Part shown: piece after piece, positions 36,701-42,186 of the stretch
Layout: every line of letters begins with the position of its first letter
How positions within the stretch are numbered: position 1 is the first letter of the stretch
Assembly (NCBI GenBank): GCA_025655575.1
Contig: JAHXIP010000029.1
Coordinates: 1 to 42,186, forward strand
Origin: Candidatus Thiodiazotropha sp. (ex Monitilora ramsayi)
GTDB taxonomy: Bacteria; Pseudomonadota; Gammaproteobacteria; Chromatiales; Chromatiaceae
Reading direction: 5' to 3'
DNA length: 42,186 nt
The notes under the pieces: model-generated
Database searches by the model: none
What the model was told of the DNA's origin: nothing
What the model saw: the letters and a program-made list of their open reading frames with translations, nothing else
Position numbers and translations under genes: made by a program

Positions 36701-38260
36701 GCACATATTCAAAGCACCAATGTCTGCGAGGCTTGTCATCGCAACACCTCATGGGTGCCTGTCGTTAGGGTGGATCACGCCGATGTGATCGGAAGCTGCA
36801 GCAGTTGTCACAATGGCACCATTGCACCCGGAAAGGATGCCGACCATATCCCAACAGTGGAAGATTGCAGTCAGTGTCATACGGCAAATGCCTGGATACC
36901 GGCAGACTTTAACCATACGAATGTGACGAATAACTGTTCCGGCTGTCACAACGGCTCCACCGCGACCGGTAAGCATCCCACGCACATACAGACATCAAAT
37001 GTTTGTGAGAATTGTCATCGCAATACGGCCTGGGTGCCAGTGGTCAGGGTAGACCATGCTGATGTCATCGGTGCTTGTTCAAGCTGCCATAACGGCACCA
37101 TTGCTACCGGTAAACATGCGTTGCACATTCAGAGTGGCAACGATTGTGAAACCTGCCATACGACCAATGCCTGGGTGCCGGCCAACTTCGATCATGCCAC
37201 CGCCACAGGCAGTTGTTTCAGCTGCCATAATGGCTCGATATCGACAGGTAAACACCCGGCGCATATCCTCACCTCGAATGTGTGCGAGAATTGCCATCGC
37301 AACACGGCTTGGATTCCGGTGATTCGGGTCGATCATGCCGATGTGATCGGTACCTGTTTCAGCTGCCATAACGGCACAACAGCGCCGGGTAAGACACCGG
37401 ACCATATTGCCAGCGATAACACCTGCGATCTCTGTCATACGACCAATGCCTGGATACCGGCGAATTTCGATCACGCCACCATTTCGGGTAACTGTTTCAG
37501 CTGCCACAACGGCACCACGGCAACGGGTAAGCATCCCGCCCATATCCAGACCAGCAATGTTTGCGAGAGCTGTCATCGCAATACGGCATGGATCCCGGTG
37601 ATTCGGGTCGATCATAATGATGTGGTCGGTGCTTGTTCCAGTTGTCACAATGGCTCAATAGCGACGGGTAAGACACCCGATCATGTGCCCAGCGGCAACA
37701 CCTGTGATCAGTGCCATACCACCAATGCCTGGGTACCGGCCAACTTCGATCATTCCAGTATTGTGGATAACTGTATCAGCTGTCATAACGGTAGCACCGC
37801 ACCGGGTAAGCATCCCGGTCATATCCAGACCTCTAACGTCTGTGAGAATTGCCATCGCAATACGTCATGGATCCCGGTGATCCGGGTGGATCACGGTGAT
37901 GTGATCGGCACCTGTAACAGTTGTCACAACGGCAGTACTGCGACAGGCGTGCCTGGCGGGCATTTTGTGACCAGTGAACAATGCGACAGCTGCCATACTA
38001 CGAACGGATGGCTGCCGGCATCGGAATACCGGCATGTGGGTGGAAACTACCCAGGTGATCATCGTCAAAATCTTGGCTGCCTGGATTGTCACACCAGTAA
38101 CAATCAGACTATCCCATGGCCATTCTCACAATATGCACCGGATTGTGCTGCATGCCATGCCAATGACTACGATAATGGTGAAGATGATCATAATGGGCTC
38201 TCCAATGATCGGAACTGTGCACGCAGTGGTTGTCATCGGGTCAGTGACCGTGAGTGGTGA
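33770..38260 (+). CDS. Giant secreted multiheme cytochrome, up to 62 hemes
   Basis: 1496 residues. A signal peptide ends near LLAA (about 41). I count 61 CxxCH motifs plus a C-terminal CX4CH (CARSGCH). Layout: an N-terminal cap with two hemes, 14 tandem tetraheme units of 93 residues (first 94) from residue 102 to 1404, and a C-terminal cap with four hemes, the last being CX4CH. Each unit is CxxCH-TTNAW...FDH / CxxCH-NG...GKHPxH / CxxCH-RNTSW...VDH / CxxCH-NG...GKxxxH, with spacing 23-23-24-23, giving one candidate distal His per heme. The caps differ from the repeats. GGGA precedes the ATG; it lies 35 bases after the 21-heme gene and is followed by the barrel protein. A linear heme wire or extracellular filament is plausible but not shown. 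Confidence 0.93.
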   Translation: MISTNVKNDFVLRYAGIVRIFFLLLVFLTVGLQSQTLLAATSTEFDHFSTGFPLTGGHRNVDCESCHISGLFVGTPQRCEGCHNNVRADGKTPNHVQSDDECDDCHTTTDWRHARFDHGNVSSECTNCHNGTTSDGKNPSHIQSTNTCEFCHSTFSWTNVTRVDHSAVQGTCESCHNSVVATGPSPSHIATNGRTCEECHNTVSWGSGTYDHAGVVGNCSSCHNGATATGKHGQHIQSTQVCESCHRIAAWQPATQVDHANVQGSCVSCHNGTIATGKDPDHIQSSNNCTDCHTTSGWIPADFDHAAVTTNCASCHNGSSATGKHSAHIQTSNVCEDCHRNTAWVPVTAVDHNQVLGTCASCHNGVTAAGKTPDHIASDNTCDLCHSTNAWIPANFDHGSITSNCTSCHNGTITTGKHPTHIQTTNVCEDCHRNTSWIPVIRVDHANVIGTCTSCHDGTTAPGKDADHVPTTEDCLVCHTTNAWIPADFDHANVTDNCAGCHNGSTATGKHPAHIQTSNVCEACHRNTSWVPVVRVDHADVIGACSSCHNGTIATGKHTTHIQSGTDCETCHTTNAWVPANFDHVSITGNCASCHNGTAATGKHASHIQSTNICEACHRNTSWVPVVRVDHADVVGSCSSCHNGTIAPGKHGGHIPTQADCSQCHTANAWIPADFDHANVTNNCSGCHNGSTATGKHPTHIQTTNVCEDCHRNTTWVPVIRVDHADVIGACSSCHNGTIATGKHALHIQSGNNCEACHTTNAWVPANFDHASISSNCISCHNGTTTTGKHPTHIQTSNVCEACHRNTSWVPVIRVDHADVIGTCTSCHNGTTAPGKDPDHVPTTDDCLVCHTTNAWIPADFDHASVSNNCSGCHNGSTATGKHPTHIQTTNVCEACHRNTSWVPVIRVDHADVIGACSSCHNGTTATGKHPAHIQSGTDCETCHTTNAWVPANFDHAGITGNCSSCHNGTSATGKHGAHIQSTNVCEACHRNTSWVPVVRVDHADVIGSCSSCHNGTIAPGKDADHIPTVEDCSQCHTANAWIPADFNHTNVTNNCSGCHNGSTATGKHPTHIQTSNVCENCHRNTAWVPVVRVDHADVIGACSSCHNGTIATGKHALHIQSGNDCETCHTTNAWVPANFDHATATGSCFSCHNGSISTGKHPAHILTSNVCENCHRNTAWIPVIRVDHADVIGTCFSCHNGTTAPGKTPDHIASDNTCDLCHTTNAWIPANFDHATISGNCFSCHNGTTATGKHPAHIQTSNVCESCHRNTAWIPVIRVDHNDVVGACSSCHNGSIATGKTPDHVPSGNTCDQCHTTNAWVPANFDHSSIVDNCISCHNGSTAPGKHPGHIQTSNVCENCHRNTSWIPVIRVDHGDVIGTCNSCHNGSTATGVPGGHFVTSEQCDSCHTTNGWLPASEYRHVGGNYPGDHRQNLGCLDCHTSNNQTIPWPFSQYAPDCAACHANDYDNGEDDHNGLSNDRNCARSGCHRVSDREW
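34073..37981 (+). repeat. 14 tandem 279-bp in-frame repeats coding the tetraheme unit
   Basis: Unit starts by the first Cys codon of each tetraheme unit: 34073 (282 bp), 34355, 34634, 34913, 35192 and every 279 bp thereafter to 37703. Identical stretches recur at DNA level, for example the codons for EACHRNTSW. A higher-order 1116-bp block (four units, 16 hemes) is duplicated in tandem at 35192-36307 and 36308-37423, about 86% identical in protein by hand count (53 differences in 372). Within each block an octaheme alternation is visible (IPADF versus VPANF). Confidence 0.9.
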
Positions 38261-38274
38261 TAGATCTTACTTCG

Positions 38275-38306
38275 CCCAGTAATCTTTCTTTTGCTAGATT
38301 GCTGGG
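38275..38306 (+). terminator. Hairpin after the giant cytochrome gene
   Basis: CCCAGTAATCT and AGATTGCTGGG pair over 11 positions with one G.U, loop of 10 bases, starting 15 bases past the stop codon. A second perfect 8-bp hairpin (CCGCTTCC-atcca-GGAAGCGG) follows at 38348-38368. Neither has an adjacent U-tract, so partial termination or mRNA stabilisation is more likely than full termination before the downstream barrel gene. Confidence 0.45.
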
Positions 38307-38439
38307 TGAACTTCCCGGTTTTATTGATGTATTCCACGGATTGGAAGCCGCTTCCATCCAGGAAGCGGTGAGCTGTTAGATGTGATGATTAATCACGTGA
38401 GATCAACTTTTAGAATTAAATGTTCAGGTAATTAATAGA

Positions 38440-40998
38440 GTGCGGAGCATCAACTTATCAAGGTTCCTTCCCTGGCTGCTGTTGCCGTTGCTGCTGGTCT
38501 CCTTCCAGGCCGGTGCGGCGTCCAAGGTGCTCGATCGGATTGAGATCAAAACCGAGGGTGATGACAATGTCATCTCTGTCGTTTTCAATGTGCCGGTGCG
38601 CTATGTCTCTCATGTGACGAATAAGGCCAAGACCGAAGTTGGTGTACAAATACAGATCATTCAGAACCGGGAACTGGATCTGGCGGATCTGGCCTCTTCG
38701 GATCAATTGACCTGGAATCCCTCTGCAGAGATTCCTTTGGACAAGGTCGTCTACCAAGGCGTGGTAGTGGGTACATCGTCTCTGCTGGTCTCCTTTGTCA
38801 CGCCGGTGGATGATTTCAGGATTCGTCAGAGCAGTGACTTCTATGCCATGGACTTTATCCTGAAAAAGAGTCCCGGGTTAGCAGAGATTCCGGTACCGAC
38901 CGGACCGCCGGCGGTCGATCTGGATGTGCCCGAGACAAAATCACCGATGAGCTTCAAATCCCTCTCGCTGGTGATCTATGTGGTCAATCTACAATCGGAA
39001 ACCAGCCCCATCGATATGGCCAAAATTGCCCCCGTGCCGGTTGAGGGCAATCAGACCCTCTACACCACCAAGGCCCAGGTGGATGGACGCGAGTGGCACC
39101 GCCTGCGTCTCGGTTTCTTTCGGACACAGGATGAAGCCAAGGCCAAGCTCGAGGAAATAAAGAACTTCTACCCCAAAGCCTGGATCGATCGGGCCGATAT
39201 CGAGGAGCGTCGCCAGGCCATGTTTGAGGCTGGCCTGCTGGATGAGCCTGAAACTGAGCCAGCGCCTGTGCAAGAGATTTTGCCGGTGGATGAACGGCTG
39301 ACCAAGATGATGGAGCTGATCCGGCACGCCATGACCGCTGGTGAGTATGGTAAGGCTGTGCGCATGCTCGAGGCTATGCTGGAAGAGCCGGATAACTACT
39401 ATTCAAAGGAAGCTTTGGAACTGATGGGTCTTGCCCGTGAGCGAAATGGCCAGATTGCCCATGCGAAGGCGGAATACCGTTCCTACCTGGAGAAGTATCC
39501 CGAGGGTGAGGATGCAGAGCGTGTTGAACAGCGTCTGCTGGGTCTGATTACGGCACCCAAAGCACTGAAAGAACCCCTGCGTAAGGAAGAGGATGAGACA
39601 CCGGTTGAGTGGAGAACCTACGGTAGTTTTTCGCAAAACTATCGACGCGATGCCATCAACAGTGATTTTATCGATGATGAGGATAGTGTCTCCCGCTCAG
39701 AGATAGAGAATTTTATTAATGTGGACAGCCGTCGCAGGGGCAAAGAAATTGATCTGCGGATGAATCTGACCGGCAGCTATGTCCATGATCTGCTGGATGA
39801 TGGTCCGGGCAATGACGAGACGCTCACCGAAGCTTATGTGGATCTCCAGCATCGCGATACCAGAGCCAGTATGCGGCTGGGTCGCCAGCGTCTGCGCTCA
39901 AGCGGAATACTGAATCGGTTTGATGGTGTGGCTCTCGGTTACGATCTGACCGAGGACATCCGACTTAAGGCCTCAGCCGGACTACCGGTGGAGAGTTCCA
40001 GAGATGTCTTCCTCAATGAACACAAAACCTTTGCCGGTTTCAGCAGCGATATCTCCAACATCTTTGAGAACTGGGATCTCAGCCTGTTTCTCATCGAGCA
40101 GCGGGTCGACGATCTCATAGACCGTCGTGCCGTCGGTGGCGAGCTGCGCTATTTCGATGCCAACAAATCGCTGTTTGGTATTCTTGATTACGACATTCAT
40201 TTCGGCGCGCTCAATATCTTCTCTTTGCAAGGCAACTGGACCTTGGCGGATAAGACCCGGTTGTACTCAAATATCGACTACCGCAAGAGCCCCTTGCTCC
40301 TGACCTCTGGTGCAGTGAGAAGTTATCTCGACCCTGTGCTCTATGATGCAGACATTACACGTCAGGTCGAGTCAATCGAGGAGATGCTTAAATTCGAGAC
40401 CGAGGACAGCATCTATCAACGTGCCGAAGAGGTCGCGGCAGAGACGACAACGCTGCTGTTAGGTGTCAGTCGGCCGCTAACCGAGACGCTGCAGGTCAGC
40501 GGTGATATTACTATCTCCAGTACCAGCGACACGCCCCAACAAGGGGTAGAGGTAGAACCGGATCCCAATAACCCGCCTGACGGCACACGGCAGTCACATG
40601 ATTTCCTGGCTGCAGTCGAAGATACCGGCACCCAGTATTTCTACAACTTTCAGGTAATCAAGAATGATCTTTTGAAAAAGGGGGATATCGGCACCCTGAG
40701 TCTGCGCTATTCCGATACCAGCAACTCCAATAATTACCGTCTGGGTGTCAGCAGCCGTTACCCGGTGACCAATCTCTTCCGGATAAACCCTCGGTTCGAT
40801 ATCTCATACAGGGATAGCACAGACAGCGATAGTACCAGGCTTACCGTGAGCCCTTACCTGCGTATGGAGTACCGTCTGCGCAAGAGCTTTACACTGGAAT
40901 TTGACGGTGGCGCCAATTGGTACAAGGAAGAGAACGATCTGGAAACCACCAAATTTACCGACTACTTCTTTATCGCCGGCTACCGCTGGGACTTCTAA
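38440..40998 (+). CDS. Outer-membrane beta-barrel protein with AMIN-, SPOR- and TPR-like regions
   Basis: 852 residues. A signal peptide ends near AGAA. Residues about 29-150 look like an AMIN-type beta-domain (KVLDRIEIKTEGDDNVISVVF), about 170-240 like a SPOR-type domain (YVVNLQSE...WHRLRLGFFRTQDEAKAKLEEIK), and about 285-365 carry TPR-like helices. Residues about 395-852 alternate polar and apolar positions as in a beta-barrel and end in GYRWDF, the C-terminal aromatic signal recognised by the Bam machinery. It could anchor or conduct the cytochromes at the outer membrane. No CxxC as in MtrB is seen near the N terminus. The start is GTG with AGG about 11 bases upstream; 179 bases separate it from the giant cytochrome. 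Confidence 0.8.
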   Translation: MRSINLSRFLPWLLLPLLLVSFQAGAASKVLDRIEIKTEGDDNVISVVFNVPVRYVSHVTNKAKTEVGVQIQIIQNRELDLADLASSDQLTWNPSAEIPLDKVVYQGVVVGTSSLLVSFVTPVDDFRIRQSSDFYAMDFILKKSPGLAEIPVPTGPPAVDLDVPETKSPMSFKSLSLVIYVVNLQSETSPIDMAKIAPVPVEGNQTLYTTKAQVDGREWHRLRLGFFRTQDEAKAKLEEIKNFYPKAWIDRADIEERRQAMFEAGLLDEPETEPAPVQEILPVDERLTKMMELIRHAMTAGEYGKAVRMLEAMLEEPDNYYSKEALELMGLARERNGQIAHAKAEYRSYLEKYPEGEDAERVEQRLLGLITAPKALKEPLRKEEDETPVEWRTYGSFSQNYRRDAINSDFIDDEDSVSRSEIENFINVDSRRRGKEIDLRMNLTGSYVHDLLDDGPGNDETLTEAYVDLQHRDTRASMRLGRQRLRSSGILNRFDGVALGYDLTEDIRLKASAGLPVESSRDVFLNEHKTFAGFSSDISNIFENWDLSLFLIEQRVDDLIDRRAVGGELRYFDANKSLFGILDYDIHFGALNIFSLQGNWTLADKTRLYSNIDYRKSPLLLTSGAVRSYLDPVLYDADITRQVESIEEMLKFETEDSIYQRAEEVAAETTTLLLGVSRPLTETLQVSGDITISSTSDTPQQGVEVEPDPNNPPDGTRQSHDFLAAVEDTGTQYFYNFQVIKNDLLKKGDIGTLSLRYSDTSNSNNYRLGVSSRYPVTNLFRINPRFDISYRDSTDSDSTRLTVSPYLRMEYRLRKSFTLEFDGGANWYKEENDLETTKFTDYFFIAGYRWDF

Positions 40999-41046
40999 TC
41001 TTAAAAACCGCATAGCGCTGATTCAACACTGCCGGTTATAATCCCG

Positions 41047-41096
41047 CCTTTGGTCCGGATCTGATATCCGGATTATCGCAAGCTTGTTTGCTTGCC
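41047..41096. other. Two small hairpins upstream of crcB
   Basis: TCCGGAT-ctgat-ATCCGGA (7-bp stem, about 41053-41071) and GCAAGC-ttgttt-GCTTGC (6-bp stem, about 41078-41095). They lie 60-110 bases past the barrel stop and may end the upstream transcript, although U-tracts are weak. They do not resemble the fluoride riboswitch often found before crcB. Confidence 0.35.
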
Positions 41097-41119
41097 ACCC
41101 TAGAATACAGGTATTGAGA

Positions 41120-41494
41120 TTGACACAGTTGATAGCCATCGCAGCGGGCGGGGCGGCCGGGGCGCTGTTTCGTTTTTGGGTCTCCAGCGGCGTCTACCAA
41201 TTGCTGGGCAGAGGGTTTCCCTACGGGACCCTGGCTGTGAACGTATTGGGTTCCCTGGTGATGGGCTTTCTCTATGTCATGCTGCTGGAACGCATGACAG
41301 CTTCGCCGGAATTGAGGGGAGCTCTGCTGATCGGTTTTCTCGGTGCCTTTACCACCTTTTCGACCTTCTCCATCGAGACGCTTAATCTGATCGAACAGGC
41401 TGATTTTCTCAAAGCAGGCATGAATATGCTGCTCAGTGTTACAGCCTGTGTGGTGGCCTGTTGGTTCGGCCTGGTGTTAGGGAGGCAACTATGA
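41120..41494 (+). CDS. crcB: Fluoride ion channel CrcB (Fluc)
   Basis: About 124 residues, the usual CrcB length, with four transmembrane helices. Visible are the family motifs AAGGAAGALFRFW near the N terminus, PYGTLAVNVLGSLVMGF (with the conserved Asn) and GFLGAFTTFSTFSIE (the Phe-box). It exports fluoride as a dual-topology dimer. The start is uncertain: TTG at 41120 has AGG 8 bases upstream and gives the expected N terminus; TTG at 41114 and 41084 are alternatives. The stop overlaps the DUF190 gene by ATGA. In many gammaproteobacteria crcB lies between rarA and serS. Confidence 0.9.
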   Translation: MTQLIAIAAGGAAGALFRFWVSSGVYQLLGRGFPYGTLAVNVLGSLVMGFLYVMLLERMTASPELRGALLIGFLGAFTTFSTFSIETLNLIEQADFLKAGMNMLLSVTACVVACWFGLVLGRQL

Positions 41495-41802
41495 CGCAGA
41501 CTGAAGTGACCATGGTCCGGATCTATCTGACGGAGGGGGATCATCAGCTGCGTAAGCTGCTCGATTTTCTTCACCAGGATGCTCAGGTGCGGGGTGTTAC
41601 GGCGTTCCGTGGTATCGCCGGTTTCGGCAAATCCGGCAGGGTGCATGAGTCATCGTTGCTGGATATCTCAATGAATCTGCCGCTGGTGGTGGAATTCTTC
41701 GATCTGCCCGAGCGGGTGGCGTGGGTCCTGCGGGAACTGAATCAATGGGTTGAACCGGGCCATGTGGTGAACTGGCCTGCACATGTCAATATGGGTGAAT
41801 GA
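41491..41802 (+). CDS. DUF190 family small protein
   Basis: 103 residues. It shows the DUF190 pattern: VRIYLTEGDHQLRKLLDFLHQD near the start, GVTAFRGIAGFG in the centre and a C-terminal VVEFFDLPERV. The family is PII-like in fold and frequently sits beside crcB; a specific function is not known. GGAGG stands 6 bases before the ATG at 41491, which overlaps the crcB stop by 4 bases, so the two are coupled. It ends 3 bases before serS. Confidence 0.88.
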   Translation: MTQTEVTMVRIYLTEGDHQLRKLLDFLHQDAQVRGVTAFRGIAGFGKSGRVHESSLLDISMNLPLVVEFFDLPERVAWVLRELNQWVEPGHVVNWPAHVNMGE

Positions 41803-41805
41803 TCA

Positions 41806-42186
41806 ATGCTGGATCCGAGACTGTTAAGAAATAATCTGCAAGAGACTGCCGCACAGTTGGCGCGCCGGGGCCATAAATTGGATACCCAGCGTATCAGTGA
41901 GCTGGAGGAGCGACGCAAACAGCTCCAGGTGGATTCCCAAGAGCTGCAGAATGAGAGAAACAGCCGATCCAAGTCTATCGGTAAGGCGAAAGCCGCCGGC
42001 GAAGACATCCAGCCGTTGCTGGCTCAGGTGGCCGAACTTGGCGAGAATTTGAAGTCATTGCAGGAGGCGCTCAATAAGGTTAAGGATGAGATTGCAGAGA
42101 TCACACTGGGCATACCCAATCTCCCCCATGAGACGGTTCCCGATGGAAATGACGAAGCGGATAATCGTATCGAACGTCGCTGGGGT
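41806..42186 (+). CDS. serS: Seryl-tRNA synthetase, N-terminal part (cut by window edge)
   Basis: The first 127 codons are present. They encode MLDPRLLRNNLQETAAQL, the long N-terminal helical arm (ELEERRKQLQVDSQELQNERNS...) that contacts the tRNA-Ser variable loop, and the start of the catalytic domain (GIPNLPHETVPDGNDEADN). The enzyme charges tRNA-Ser. It begins 3 bases after the DUF190 gene. Downstream sequence lies outside the window. Confidence 0.95.
   Translation, partial: MLDPRLLRNNLQETAAQLARRGHKLDTQRISELEERRKQLQVDSQELQNERNSRSKSIGKAKAAGEDIQPLLAQVAELGENLKSLQEALNKVKDEIAEITLGIPNLPHETVPDGNDEADNRIERRWG

Noticed and set aside
34322..37648. Several long minus-strand open frames (up to about 200 codons) opposite the giant cytochrome
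   Set aside because: They recur at the repeat period, have biased shadow composition and no resemblance to known proteins; they are antisense products of the cytochrome codons.
34073..37981. Regular repeats that could suggest a CRISPR array or minisatellite
   Set aside because: The 279-bp period is an exact multiple of three, stays in one open frame, and each repeat encodes four CxxCH motifs; there are no short identical repeats with unique spacers.
40999..41119. Fluoride riboswitch ahead of crcB
   Set aside because: The conserved fluoride-riboswitch sequence blocks could not be found; only two simple hairpins are present.

Overview
This window most probably comes from a gammaproteobacterium. 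The housekeeping genes are gammaproteobacterial families, and two runs match well-known Escherichia coli gene orders: hflD-mnmA-rluE-icd, then cspD/clpS-clpA-infA-aat-trxB-ftsK-lolA-rarA-serS. GC content looks close to half. The rhodanese-like protein and the very large multiheme cytochromes would suit a sediment, marine or sulfur-oxidising lineage, but that is inference only.

Layout. 1-5.7 kb: a lipoprotein fragment, hflD, mnmA and rluE on the minus strand, a membrane diguanylate cyclase, icd (+) and a cold-shock protein (-). 6.1-9.0 kb: clpS and clpA, meeting infA head-on. 9.1-15.6 kb: a tightly overlapping seven-gene minus-strand operon for TonB-dependent uptake of an unknown substrate, probably a metal. 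It holds a receptor, a DUF4198-like periplasmic protein, a NapH/NosR-type polyferredoxin, a CcdA-like membrane protein, exbB, exbD and tonB. 15.8-24.8 kb: bpt and aat, a YcgR-like PilZ protein, trxB, ald, ftsK, lolA and rarA. 24.9-27.3 kb: a DUF1287 protein, a DUF805 protein with a pilin-like tail, and a secreted rhodanese-like protein. 27.6-41.0 kb: an electron-transfer island. 41.1 kb to the end: crcB, a DUF190 gene and the start of serS.

The most striking feature is the electron-transfer island. On the minus strand lie a membrane-anchored [Fe-S]/FAD/NAD(P) oxidoreductase and a coupled Sel1-ankyrin protein. Divergent from them, on the plus strand, are a five-helix histidine-rich membrane protein (probable cytochrome b), a 21-heme secreted cytochrome built from triheme units, a 1496-residue secreted cytochrome with 61 CxxCH motifs plus one terminal CX4CH motif (up to 62 hemes), and an 852-residue protein with AMIN-like, SPOR-like and TPR regions and a C-terminal beta-barrel ending in Phe. 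The order suggests a path from cytoplasmic reductant through the inner membrane and periplasm to or across the outer membrane. It does not visibly match the MtrCAB type.

The giant cytochrome is 14 tandem copies of a 93-residue tetraheme unit. These are nested in octaheme and 16-heme blocks, so it appears to have grown by successive in-frame duplication. The TonB operon and the electron-transfer island both sit as insertions in an otherwise conserved gene order. ClpS, ClpA, Aat and Bpt, the adaptor, unfoldase and tagging enzymes of the bacterial N-degron pathway, all lie within about 11 kb. No tRNA, rRNA, CRISPR array, insertion sequence or phage gene was seen.
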